Shown: positions 25,832 to 34,607 of the stretch, one piece after another
Layout of the letters: every line of letters begins with the position of its first letter
Numbering within the stretch: the first letter of the stretch is position 1
DNA from: Bdellovibrionales bacterium
Lineage (GTDB): Bacteria; Bdellovibrionota; Bdellovibrionia; Bdellovibrionales; UBA1609
Length of the DNA stretch: 64,000 bases
NCBI GenBank assembly: GCA_028819545.1
Contig: JAPPLG010000028.1
Coordinates: 116,987 to 180,986, forward strand
Direction: 5' to 3'
Notes under the pieces: generated by a model
Seen by the model: the letters and a program-made list of their open reading frames with translations, nothing else
Told to the model about the DNA's origin: nothing
Databases searched by the model: none
Translations under genes and position numbers: made by a program

Positions 25832-26998
25832 ATGAAATTCGTACTGCTTATTTTCTTATTTGCTTTTTTTGCTTATTCAGCAGAAGAGTCTAGTTCTGAA
25901 AACTCAGAAGAAAGAGTGATGTTTACAGTAGAGGATACTCCTAAAGAGTTCTTCGACGTCGAAGATACAAAAAAACCAGATGTTGAAACAGCTGTAGTTT
26001 CTTCTGAATCTTCTGAAACCCCGAAGTCTGTTGAAGAAGAAGCTCCTTCTGTATTGCCTGAAGAAATTCTTGTTTCTTCTGAAGCCCCCAAACCTGAAGA
26101 AGAGTCAGCTGTTGTAGAAGAAACTCCTTTAGCAGAAGAAGAGTTAGCGGATGCAGATCCGGAAAAAGAAGAGGATTTTATTGAACCGGAAATTAAAACA
26201 GAAAGTGCTGATGAAATAGCAATATCTCAAGTAGAAGAATCTGTTTCAGCTGAAACAACACAAAAAGAGATATTAGATTGGAAGCTTCCTAAGCCTAAAG
26301 TGGATGTTTTGATAGTCATTGATAATTCAGGTTCTATGAAATTTATTTTAAGAGGTATTGGCAGGAAAATGCAGACTTTTAAAGAGGTTTTGGATCTTTT
26401 TGTTGATCATCAGATTGGCTTTTTAAGTGCCAGGGTCAATCCCAACCAGGATAAACGTTTAATGGCTTTGGAATACAGAGGACGCATTTTTACACAGCAA
26501 ACATTTCTGAATCCGGAGACAGACACTCAGGTGTTGATAGATACTTTGGTGCGCGGAAAAGGAGATAAGTGCGACAAGCCTCCTTACTGCGGTGGAAGAA
26601 GCGAACGGCCTTTAGGAGCTTTGGAGGCCTACTTTTTTTCTGATCATGTAGATCATTTTATTAGGGAAGAGAGTGAAGGGTTGGCTGTTGTTTTAATCAC
26701 AGATAATGAAGAAAATCAAAAATCTAGGGTTGAGCCGGCGACTAAAGTAGAAGATGTTTTGAGTATTTTTGATCAGAGGTATCCGGACAGAAATTTTAAG
26801 GCTTACACACTCACTATTTTAGATACAGAATGTCAGACTGAAATTAGAAATAAGCAATTGTTCTTCAGAGAAGGAAACTTTGCTCCAGGTATTGTTGCAT
26901 TAGCAAACTGGACAGAAGGGAGAAGCTTTAGTTTATGTCTTCCGTCTTATCAGGAAGTGGCGGAACAAATCGTCAGTGATTTTTCCTTCAATGAATAA
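25832..26998 (+). CDS. exported von Willebrand A-domain protein (paralogue 1)
   Basis: A 388-residue protein with signal peptide MKFVLLIFLFAFFAYSA, then about 130 residues of Glu/Ser/Pro/Val low complexity. The vWA domain starts near 155: MIDAS DNSGS at 164-168, an AVVLITDNEEN strand near 290, and a family-specific KCDKPPYCGGRSERPLGALEAY segment with two Cys near 245-260. Two further Cys lie near the C-terminus. The same layout, with the xCxxPPxC...PLxAL signature, is shared with 28000-29151 and 61938-63158. MIDAS domains bind metal and protein ligands; a surface adhesion or envelope role is inferred. Converges with trpS, overlapping it by 11 bases. Confidence 0.85.
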   Translation: MKFVLLIFLFAFFAYSAEESSSENSEERVMFTVEDTPKEFFDVEDTKKPDVETAVVSSESSETPKSVEEEAPSVLPEEILVSSEAPKPEEESAVVEETPLAEEELADADPEKEEDFIEPEIKTESADEIAISQVEESVSAETTQKEILDWKLPKPKVDVLIVIDNSGSMKFILRGIGRKMQTFKEVLDLFVDHQIGFLSARVNPNQDKRLMALEYRGRIFTQQTFLNPETDTQVLIDTLVRGKGDKCDKPPYCGGRSERPLGALEAYFFSDHVDHFIREESEGLAVVLITDNEENQKSRVEPATKVEDVLSIFDQRYPDRNFKAYTLTILDTECQTEIRNKQLFFREGNFAPGIVALANWTEGRSFSLCLPSYQEVAEQIVSDFSFNE

Positions 26999-27974
26999 TG
27001 CCTGTAGTTTTTCTCACTTGTTGCATGAACTCTTTAGCTTTTATTCGAGCTTTTACAGCTCCTTCATTTAAAATCTGATCCAATTTTTTCTTATTTGACA
27101 AAAATTCCTGATACGTCTCTTTTTGTGTTTGAAACTTTTTTTCCAGTAGTTCAAATAATTCCAGTTTAACTTCACCCCAGCTACAGCCCTTCTTGAGTTT
27201 ATGTTCTAAGTCTTGGATTTGTTGAGCGTCAGCAAATTCCTTGTAGATCTGAAAAACAATAGAGGCTTGAGGGTCTTTTGGAGCTGTTGGGGGCAAAGAG
27301 TCTGTTTTAATTTTCATAATCTTTTTTTTCAGTTCTTCGGAGGAACAAAAAAGAGGAATGTGGTTATTGTAGCTTTTGCTCATTTTTCTTCCGTCTATGC
27401 CCGGCAAAGAAGTTTGTTCTTCTTTTAAAGGTTCCGGAGGAACCATTAAAGAAGTTTTAAAAGTGTGGTTAAATTTACCTGCCAGATCACGAGTAATTTC
27501 CAAATGTTGAAGCTGATCAGAGCCCACCGGAACAAAATCAGACTGAAACAAAAGGATATCCGCCGCCATTAAAATAGGATAATTGAAAACACCCATTTGA
27601 ATTTGAAAGTCTTCTTTTTTTTCTTGAATATGGGCTTTATAGGAATGAGAGCGATTTAAAAGTCCTTTTGGGGTCAGGCAGGATAAAACCCAATACAGTT
27701 CAAACAGTTCAGGAATATCTGATTGTTTATAAATAATGGTTTTATTTGGATCTGTTCCGCAGGCCAGCCAGGCTGAAGTCACTTCATAAACATTTTGTTT
27801 AAATTCTTGGGGGTCGGGGAGAGTTGTTAAGGCATGGTAGTCCGCTATAAACAGATAGCTTTGACCTTTTAAATTTTGAATTTTTTCTAAAGCAGGTTGA
27901 ATGGCCCCTATGTAATTTCCAAGGTGGGGAACTCCAGTGGGCTTGATTCCAGTTAAAAGTGTTGAGTGGTTCAC
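26988..27974 (-). CDS. trpS: tryptophanyl-tRNA synthetase
   Basis: A 328-residue class I synthetase that charges tRNA-Trp. The HIGH-type motif is PTGVPHLGNYIG (residues 12-23) and the KMSKS motif is GRKMSKSYNN (about 195-204). TDQLQHLE-type residues appear as GSDQLQHLEITRDLA (about 145-160). Normal length for bacterial TrpRS. Its 3' end overlaps the vWA gene on the other strand. Confidence 0.97.
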   Translation of the reverse strand: MNHSTLLTGIKPTGVPHLGNYIGAIQPALEKIQNLKGQSYLFIADYHALTTLPDPQEFKQNVYEVTSAWLACGTDPNKTIIYKQSDIPELFELYWVLSCLTPKGLLNRSHSYKAHIQEKKEDFQIQMGVFNYPILMAADILLFQSDFVPVGSDQLQHLEITRDLAGKFNHTFKTSLMVPPEPLKEEQTSLPGIDGRKMSKSYNNHIPLFCSSEELKKKIMKIKTDSLPPTAPKDPQASIVFQIYKEFADAQQIQDLEHKLKKGCSWGEVKLELFELLEKKFQTQKETYQEFLSNKKKLDQILNEGAVKARIKAKEFMQQVRKTTGIIH

Positions 27975-27999
27975 AATATTCTCTTTAAATTTTTAAAGA

Positions 28000-29151
28000 T
28001 TAGCGACGTTTTAAACCGCCATAAATATCATCTTTTAGGCTTCTGTGGGATTCTTCCTGTTTTTGCTGGAAAACTCTTCGTCTTGCAACAGCTTTGCCCT
28101 GTTTTTCTCTAATAAAGTCAATAATAGTTTGAGCGTAGGTATTTGAGCAAATGCTGGCTGTCAGCCCTCCGGTAAGTCTTGCAAGCTGTGGAATATTGGA
28201 AGAAGCTTTTCCGTCTGTACAATTGGAGTCTGTTGATCTCACGACAAAAGTGATGGCATGCCATGTTTTGTCTGAAAAATCCTCTTGTAGCTGGTCTTGA
28301 ATATATGTAGGAGCAAAAGGCTCTTTTGGTTTTGTTTCCGAAGGTCTCTCGTCTTGATTGCTTATAATGATCACCACAAGGTCTGCATCATTTCTTAAAA
28401 GTTCATATCTGGAGGCAACATTTAGAAAGCCGCTTAAAGCTTTTAAAGGGCGATTTTCTTTATCTTTGTAGCAGAAAGGAGGCATATCACAATTTCGCCT
28501 TTTTGGATGGCTTATGGTGTCTATAAACACTTCTGAAATATAAGCTTTAGGATCTCTGGCATTGTCAGCACTCAAAACCTCATTATCTAAATATAAGAAT
28601 GGAATAATAGTGCCTCGGTGTTCTAGTTCGTGCAGTTTACCATTATACAAAGGCTCGTCTTTATCTGTCTCTCCAGAGGTTGTATAAATACGCCAGTTAA
28701 TGTTTTCTTGATCAAGCTTTTCAATAAAAGTTCCAAGTTTTTTTTGAATGACAGACTCTTCAATATAGTCTTGATTGGAGCGAGAGGCGTCTAAAATAAA
28801 TAAGAAATCAATTTTGTTAGATAAATTTCTTTGGTCATCTGAAGGATGTATTGTTATGACCTCTCTTGTTTCTTCTGAATCGGGATGGATTTCTTCGTCA
28901 TCATCTGAGCGGAAGCCTTGACCGCCAGAGTCGTCTGTATTTCCCAGGTCTTCGTTTCCTCTATTTCGATTTCCCCTGCCATCAGGGCCTCCTCTTCTTG
29001 ATAGCCGATCTTGTCTATCCAGACGATTGTCGTCCCTTAGGTCATCATCGCCTCCAGACATACCTCCACATCCTTCCAGGACAAGAAAAACAGCCAGGCA
29101 TAAACAGGAAAGAACAGCAGAGATTCTTAGAATATTTCGAAATAAATACAT
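28000..29151 (-). CDS. vWA-domain lipoprotein (paralogue 2)
   Basis: A 383-residue lipoprotein: signal with lipobox LEGC (Cys near 28). A charged Asp/Arg/Gly linker (about 30-90, DRQDRLSRRGG and relatives) precedes the vWA domain with MIDAS-like DASRS near 122. The family segment RNCDMPPFCYKDKENRPLKALSGF and a DLVVIIISNQDE strand match the other two paralogues. The MIDAS reads D-x-S-x-S, so metal binding remains possible. Likely anchored in the outer membrane. Upstream of trpS by 25 bases and probably co-transcribed with it. Confidence 0.85.
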   Translation of the reverse strand: MYLFRNILRISAVLSCLCLAVFLVLEGCGGMSGGDDDLRDDNRLDRQDRLSRRGGPDGRGNRNRGNEDLGNTDDSGGQGFRSDDDEEIHPDSEETREVITIHPSDDQRNLSNKIDFLFILDASRSNQDYIEESVIQKKLGTFIEKLDQENINWRIYTTSGETDKDEPLYNGKLHELEHRGTIIPFLYLDNEVLSADNARDPKAYISEVFIDTISHPKRRNCDMPPFCYKDKENRPLKALSGFLNVASRYELLRNDADLVVIIISNQDERPSETKPKEPFAPTYIQDQLQEDFSDKTWHAITFVVRSTDSNCTDGKASSNIPQLARLTGGLTASICSNTYAQTIIDFIREKQGKAVARRRVFQQKQEESHRSLKDDIYGGLKRR

Positions 29152-29336
29152 AAATTAAAGATAAGTCATATAGTGATTTGAAAACAAGCCTTGGACTGGT
29201 TTTCAGGACTATTCTTATCTTTGTTGTTTCCTTATGGCGTGCTGAATGCTCTCATTTTTATTTGGTGCAATGTGCTATGTTTAGATGGGTTCTATTGAAT
29301 AATGTTAGATTCTCTTAGCATTTGTTTGGGGTCAGT

Positions 29337-30059
29337 ATGAAAATAGCTCTTTATTCTTTTTTACTTATTTTTAGTGTGGCTCTTTTTTATTCTTTTTCCT
29401 TTCATTGGACTCGTGTTAATGAAATTTCTTTTTCCGCTCAGGATTTATGGCTGAAAGAAGAAGAAAAATTAAAATTAATTGATGAGCTGAAAGAGCAAAC
29501 ACGCCCTCTTTTAAACAGTTGGTTTTGGCAATTATCTATTCAAAAACTTCATCAAATAGTACAAAAGCATCCTAAAGTGGAAGAGGTCAAAGTACGCCGC
29601 TCTTGGCCTAATCGTTTTTTTGTAATGTTGTCATCCAGTGAGCCTGTGCTTTTGCTGATGGGCCATAAAGTTTTTTATCCAGTCACGGATGAGGGGAAGT
29701 TGCTTAGCCCTTTGGCCAGCTCAAATATCCCTAATTTACCTATATTGAGGGGGGATATTTTTCGCACAAAAGAGGATTTAAGAAAAAAAGTTGTTCAGTT
29801 GTTTCAGTACCTTCCGGAAGAAGGGCTTTTTTCTCAAAAAAATATTTCTGAAATTAAGTATTCGACTAAAGACTCGAATTTTCATTTATATCTTGTACAC
29901 TCCGGATCCGTTGTACGTGTGGGAGAAAGTTTATCTGAATTTCGCCCGGACCGTGTGGAAAAAGTGCTAACATATCTGGAACAGAAGAAAATTAATTGGC
30001 GCGTTATAGACGCCAGATATTCTCAGAAAGTCGTAGTGAGTCTAGTTAAAGGTATTTAG
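29337..30059 (+). CDS. ftsQ: cell division protein FtsQ/DivIB
   Basis: About 240 residues from ATG 29337 (a TTG at 29322 is possible). One N-terminal membrane span (about 3-22), then the POTRA-like part with HPKVEEVKVRRSWPNRFFVMLSSSEPVLLL, the signature FtsQ segment. The protein links the early divisome (FtsA/FtsZ) to septal wall synthases. Followed by ftsA after 102 bases and then ftsZ, the classical dcw order. Confidence 0.92.
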   Translation: MKIALYSFLLIFSVALFYSFSFHWTRVNEISFSAQDLWLKEEEKLKLIDELKEQTRPLLNSWFWQLSIQKLHQIVQKHPKVEEVKVRRSWPNRFFVMLSSSEPVLLLMGHKVFYPVTDEGKLLSPLASSNIPNLPILRGDIFRTKEDLRKKVVQLFQYLPEEGLFSQKNISEIKYSTKDSNFHLYLVHSGSVVRVGESLSEFRPDRVEKVLTYLEQKKINWRVIDARYSQKVVVSLVKGI

Positions 30060-30161
30060 TCTTTTCTTCAGCTGAAGATTTTGTGATTATATTTAAGAGG
30101 TCCCTTGGAGTTTTAAAAGCTTAGGCGGCCCATGTATATACACCGTATGTGAAGGCTTAGG

Positions 30162-31343
30162 ATGAGTTTGAAGCAATTTAACATGGATGATCGTAAAATC
30201 ATTACGGGTTTGGACTTGGGAGCAAACTCTGTCAAATGCGTGATGGGAGTTATCGGCGAAGCTGTAGAGGTGATCGGTTCTGCTGAAGTTGAACACCAAG
30301 GTATACAAAATCAACAAATTGTTGACACTCGAAATGTGGCGGAAGCTATTCGAAAAGTTTGTCAGGAAGTTGAAATTGTTTCTGAAAATTCAATTACAAA
30401 TTTATGGGTGTCTTTGGGCAATTCGTTTCGAATGTTTTCTTCAGAAGGCATGTCTATTATTACCGGAGGAGGGGTGACTCAGAAACATATTCTGCAGTCT
30501 ATTGCCACAGCCCGTGCAGTTCCTCTGCCTGAAAGACAAGAGGTTGTGCATATTTTACCCAGCTACTTTAAGGTGGATCGAAAAGATCATGTTTTTAATC
30601 CTATTGGCCTTTCCGGACTGCGATTGGAAACATCTGTGTTGTTAGTCACCTGTGACACTTCTTCTATTCAGGATTTAAGACGTTGCTTGAATGAGTCCGG
30701 GCGGACGGTGAGAGGTTTTGTGGTTCAGGCTTTAGCATCCGGGTTGGCGGTGGCCTCTGAAGAAGATAAAAACCAGGGTGTTTGTGTTATTGATATTGGA
30801 AAAAATTATTCTCAGCTTTCTGTCTTTTTAAGAGGCAGAGTGGTTTATATGTCGCAAGTCCCTTTTGGCGGCGATGATATTACAGGAGAGCTGGTCAATC
30901 GCTTAAAAGTTTCACCTGCGCTTGCTGAAAATTTAAAAATTCAGTATGGCTTGCCCTTAGCTGGAGACTTTTCAAAGACAATTAATTTAAGTGAAGATTT
31001 TTCCATCAAGGGGCAGGAATTGTACTCTGCTTTAGCTCAATCTCTATCTCACTGTTTTTATCATATTAAAGAAGAGTTGAAGGAAAAGAAATTACTCGAT
31101 CAAATCTATAGCGGCATTATTTTAACAGGCGGAGGCAGTTTGCTGAAAAATATTGTTGCCTGGGCCAGAGAATATTTTGAAAAACCTGTTCATCAGGGGA
31201 AAAACTCCTCTTCTTTTGGAGATCGTTTGAAATACAGTACGGCTTTAGGTCTTATTCAATATGCTAAAGATGATCGATTGGATTTTAGAACAAAACCAAA
31301 AACATTAACTTTTACCAATTGGTTTAAAGATTTGATTCCATAA
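30162..31343 (+). CDS. ftsA: cell division actin FtsA
   Basis: A 393-residue actin-fold protein tethering FtsZ to the membrane. ATPase motifs: TGLDLGANSVKCVMG (about 14-28), GVCVIDIGKNYSQLSVF (about 205-220) and GIILTGGGSLL (about 318-328). The 1C domain, specific to FtsA, lies between the first two. The C-terminus ends in a short hydrophobic-basic helix (TFTNWFKDLIP) suited to membrane binding. ftsZ follows after 16 bases. Confidence 0.96.
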   Translation: MSLKQFNMDDRKIITGLDLGANSVKCVMGVIGEAVEVIGSAEVEHQGIQNQQIVDTRNVAEAIRKVCQEVEIVSENSITNLWVSLGNSFRMFSSEGMSIITGGGVTQKHILQSIATARAVPLPERQEVVHILPSYFKVDRKDHVFNPIGLSGLRLETSVLLVTCDTSSIQDLRRCLNESGRTVRGFVVQALASGLAVASEEDKNQGVCVIDIGKNYSQLSVFLRGRVVYMSQVPFGGDDITGELVNRLKVSPALAENLKIQYGLPLAGDFSKTINLSEDFSIKGQELYSALAQSLSHCFYHIKEELKEKKLLDQIYSGIILTGGGSLLKNIVAWAREYFEKPVHQGKNSSSFGDRLKYSTALGLIQYAKDDRLDFRTKPKTLTFTNWFKDLIP

Positions 31344-31359
31344 TTAAAAAGAGGGAAAG

Positions 31360-32613
31360 ATGTTTGAAATTGTAAATGAAAATATTAAACGTGAAGGGGC
31401 CCGTATTAAAGTCATTGGTGTGGGGGGTGCCGGAGGCAATGCTGTTCAGACGATGATTGCCTCTAAATTGTCCGGCGTTGATTTTATTGCCGCGAATACG
31501 GATATGCAGGCTTTGGAAAAAAATAAATCAGAGATGAAAATTCAGCTGGGTGAAAAACTCACGCGTGGATTAGGTGCTGGCGCCAATCCGGATATAGGAA
31601 GGCAGGCGGCTATTGAATCTTGTGAAATTGTCGCAGAAGCTTTGGAAAATGTGGATATGGTGTTTATCACAGCAGGCATGGGAGGGGGCACAGGTACAGG
31701 GGCCGCCTCTGTTATTGCAGATATTGCCAGACAACAAGGGGTGTTGACTGTTGGAGTGGTGACTCGTCCTTTTTCATTTGAAGGGCGCAAGAGATCTTTG
31801 CACGCTGAACTTGGAATTTCAGCTTTGAGAGAAAAAGTGGATACCTTAATTGTTATTCCAAACGATAAACTTCTTACAGTTTCAGACCGTGAAACACCTA
31901 TTTTAAACACTTTCAGAAAAGTGGATGAAGTATTACTGCAGGCTGTTCAGGGAATTTCTGATTTAATTAACGTGCATGGTTTAATTAATTTGGATTTTGC
32001 AGATATTCGCACTGTTATGTTTGAAAAAGGTGTGGCTATTATGGGTGTCGGTTCAGCCCAAGGGGAAGATCGTGTCGTCAATGCTGTCAAACAGGCTATT
32101 TCCTCTCCCTTGCTTGATGACATTTCTGTCAGCGGTGCAAAAGGGGTTATTATCAATGTGACAGGAGATAAAGAGCTTTCTTTAACAGAAGTGAATGAAG
32201 CTTCAAGTATCGTAACACAAATGGCTCATCCGGATGCTGAAATTATTTTCGGAGCTGTGATCAATGAGAATGGAGATAAGACCCAAGGGGTTCGAGTCAC
32301 TGTTATTGCAACAGGCTTCGATGGTACAGAAAAACAAACTTCTAAATCTGATTCATCTTTAAAAAATACAGTCGAAACTAAAAAACCTGCTCCTGCTGAA
32401 GAAAAAAATAAAGTTCTTCCCAGAGATCGATTGTTGGAAAAAGCTAAAAGCTACAGAGCAGGTCAAAATCTGCCTCAAATGGAAATGCAGGAAAAGCCTC
32501 AATTCAGTATGGATTTGGCCAGTGAGAATTCAGAGAAAGAAAAATCTTCTCCATTTTCCTCCACGAAAGGTTTAATCAGCAAGTCTATATCCTTTTTTAA
32601 AGATGATGAATAA
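31360..32613 (+). CDS. ftsZ: cell division tubulin FtsZ
   Basis: A 417-residue FtsZ with a strong AAAGAGGGAAAG ribosome site. The GTP-binding loop is GGGTGTG at 108-114; [11 protein letters not shown] (18-29) and NTDMQAL are intact, as is the T7 loop with [11 protein letters not shown] (about 207-217). The globular domain ends near 320 and a charged linker follows. The usual conserved C-terminal peptide (DIPAFLRRQ-like) that binds FtsA and ZipA is not visible; the end reads [15 protein letters not shown] instead. Confidence 0.98.
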   Translation: MFEIVNENIKREGARIKVIGVGGAGGNAVQTMIASKLSGVDFIAANTDMQALEKNKSEMKIQLGEKLTRGLGAGANPDIGRQAAIESCEIVAEALENVDMVFITAGMGGGTGTGAASVIADIARQQGVLTVGVVTRPFSFEGRKRSLHAELGISALREKVDTLIVIPNDKLLTVSDRETPILNTFRKVDEVLLQAVQGISDLINVHGLINLDFADIRTVMFEKGVAIMGVGSAQGEDRVVNAVKQAISSPLLDDISVSGAKGVIINVTGDKELSLTEVNEASSIVTQMAHPDAEIIFGAVINENGDKTQGVRVTVIATGFDGTEKQTSKSDSSLKNTVETKKPAPAEEKNKVLPRDRLLEKAKSYRAGQNLPQMEMQEKPQFSMDLASENSEKEKSSPFSSTKGLISKSISFFKDDE

Positions 32614-32628
32614 TTTGAGAATATACCA

Positions 32629-33489
32629 GTGAGTGAAGTTAAAAATGAAACAGGCTATTTTTATGGTGAACATAAAAGGAAGCTCTTTTATCAATCATGG
32701 AAAATCAAGGATCCTCAGGGTATTGCTTTTATCACTCACGGTCTTTCTGAAAATACAGATCGATATGACCGTTTAGCCCTTCAGCTGAATAAAGATAAAT
32801 GGAATGTTTATGCCTGGGATTTAAGGGGGCATGGGCGCTCAAGCGGCATTAGAGGGTACATTAGAAAGTTCAGGCTGTATGAAAGAGATTTGGTTCGTTT
32901 TTTGGATTTTGTATTAACTCGTGAGCAAAAACTACCTTTTATTTTATTTGGACATTCTCTTGGGGCTTTAATTATTGCCAGAGGGTTGTTGCATGAGGAG
33001 GATATTATTTCTTCAGCAAATGGAATTTGTCTTGCGGCTCCGGCTTTTGGATTGAGCATTAATTTATCTCTTTTTAAATTAACAATGAGTTATTTGACCA
33101 ATACTGTTTTTCCCTGGTGGGCTTATTACAATAAAATTTTATCTGTTCATTTAAGCCGCGACCCTTATTTTTTAAATTTAATTGAACATGATCGATTTCG
33201 TCATAATAGAGCTTCTCCGGAAGTTTATTTGACTGTTTTTAAAAATCCAAAAATTTTATGTGTTCCTCAAAAGATAAACACCCGTCTCTTGATACAGCTG
33301 GCTGGAAATGATGTGATTGTGGATAATCGGGTAGCCAAACATTATTTTGAGTGTGTAAAAAGTTCACGCCCTAAGAAATTAATTTCCTATTCAGCAAGTC
33401 TGCATCAAATGTATGAAGATTTTGGCAATGAAAGAATCACTGAAGATTTCAAATTATTTATGCGCCCTATACTTCTGGGTGAATCTTAA
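32629..33489 (+). CDS. alpha/beta hydrolase, lysophospholipase/monoacylglycerol-lipase-like
   Basis: A 286-residue serine hydrolase of the Hydrolase_4 type. HGLSENTDRYDRLA (about 36-50) and AWDLRGHGRSSG (about 66-77) are typical; the nucleophile elbow is GHSLGA (about 105-110), the acid is Asp in GNDVIVDNRVAK and the base is His in SASLHQMYEDF. Starts at GTG 32629, 15 bases after ftsZ. Its last 19 codons and stop lie in a 61-bp segment that is repeated perfectly at 34456-34516. Confidence 0.92.
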   Translation: MSEVKNETGYFYGEHKRKLFYQSWKIKDPQGIAFITHGLSENTDRYDRLALQLNKDKWNVYAWDLRGHGRSSGIRGYIRKFRLYERDLVRFLDFVLTREQKLPFILFGHSLGALIIARGLLHEEDIISSANGICLAAPAFGLSINLSLFKLTMSYLTNTVFPWWAYYNKILSVHLSRDPYFLNLIEHDRFRHNRASPEVYLTVFKNPKILCVPQKINTRLLIQLAGNDVIVDNRVAKHYFECVKSSRPKKLISYSASLHQMYEDFGNERITEDFKLFMRPILLGES

Positions 33490-33493
33490 TTGA
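33433..33493. repeat. 61-bp direct repeat, left copy
   Basis: This contains the final codons and stop of the hydrolase plus four bases. An identical 61-bp copy lies at 34456-34516. The two bound a 962-bp segment with one gene. This is the pattern expected from insertion of a cassette into the 3' end of a gene with reconstitution of that end, or from a recombination-mediated duplication. Confidence 0.95.
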
Positions 33494-33590
33494 TAGGGTT
33501 CATGGTAATAGATTGTATTTTTTTAATTAAAAAGGTTTATGTGGCTCGCGATAAATTCCGATTGTTATTAAAGTAGTCTGGGAGGGAAAC

Positions 33591-34421
33591 ATGAATAAAT
33601 CATTGATTTTAATTATAAGTGCTTTGATTTTTATCCCTGTTGTTGGTTATACACATGGTACATCAAATTCTGAACACCACCACCACCTTACATGTGATAA
33701 AGCTACAGAAAACTCTGGTTTAGAATTATACGAAGCTTTGGATAGAGCTCGTGAATCTTTTCCAGAGTATACGTCTTATCTTCAAGCTAAACGTGCTGTG
33801 ACTGACTCTTTTGCGGCATTTCACGATCTTTCTGATGCTTTACCAGAATATACTGCTAATCGAAAAACCTATGATGTTTATTACAACGCTCGCTCTGCTT
33901 ATGAACGAGCTCAGAGAGTTTTACCAGAATATACAGCTTATATAGAAGCTCGCAATGCTTATGATACAGCCAGAAATGCTAAAAAAGGTGATCATGAAGC
34001 TTATAGACCAGCACAGATAGTAGCTTATCTTGAAGCTCGTACTGCTCTTAAAGAAGCTGGAAAATCATTACCGGAATATACCGTCTATTCGGAAGCTAAA
34101 AATAATTATGATAAAGCCCGGGCTGCTTATACAGAAACTCGTGAAGCTTTGCCTGAGTACACAGCTTATATAGAAGCCTATGAAGCTGAAGAAAAAGCGG
34201 ATAAGGCTTTAGAAGAAGTTTCCAAGCCATTACCTGAGTGGACAGCACTTATGTCTTTTTTTAAAGAAGCAGGTGACGATTGTAAGAGAAGTATTCAGAT
34301 AGAATATGGGTATAGAATACGTTCAAAAAGCAAGCGATTAAGTCAACCAAGTCAGTCAGAATCATCTGTCAATCGAAACTCTCAGGAAAGACGTTCTGGA
34401 AGCAGTAAAGGCGTTCGATAG
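33591..34421 (+). CDS. exported helical-repeat protein (LPEYTAY repeats)
   Basis: A 276-residue protein with signal peptide MNKSLILIISALIFIPVVGYTHG, a His-rich start (HHHHLTC) and six irregular repeats centred on (L/F)PE(Y/W)T(A/S)(Y/N)-x-EA-x-x-AY-x-x-A between about residues 50 and 230, each roughly 22-35 residues and predicted helical. One Cys lies before and one after the array. The C-terminal tail RRSGSSKGVR resembles the tail of the protein at 4111-5910. It is the only gene between the 61-bp direct repeats. GGGAGG ribosome site is strong. Function unknown. Confidence 0.8.
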   Translation: MNKSLILIISALIFIPVVGYTHGTSNSEHHHHLTCDKATENSGLELYEALDRARESFPEYTSYLQAKRAVTDSFAAFHDLSDALPEYTANRKTYDVYYNARSAYERAQRVLPEYTAYIEARNAYDTARNAKKGDHEAYRPAQIVAYLEARTALKEAGKSLPEYTVYSEAKNNYDKARAAYTETREALPEYTAYIEAYEAEEKADKALEEVSKPLPEWTALMSFFKEAGDDCKRSIQIEYGYRIRSKSKRLSQPSQSESSVNRNSQERRSGSSKGVR

Positions 34422-34455
34422 TTTTTTACTTTTTAGATGGCATAAAAAAGTATTT

Positions 34456-34516
34456 AGAATCACTGAAGATTTCAAATTATTTATGCGCCCTATACTTCTG
34501 GGTGAATCTTAATTGA
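34456..34516. repeat. 61-bp direct repeat, right copy
   Basis: Perfect copy of 33433-33493, non-coding here because the rest of the hydrolase frame is absent. Centre-to-centre distance is 1023 bp. Confidence 0.95.
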
Positions 34517-34607
34517 CATCTATGTTCAGATCATAATAAGTTACGTCCTTTCCAATTAAAGTGAACTGCTTTATTGGGAATTTTCAAAGAAAGTGAAAGA
34601 TATATAT

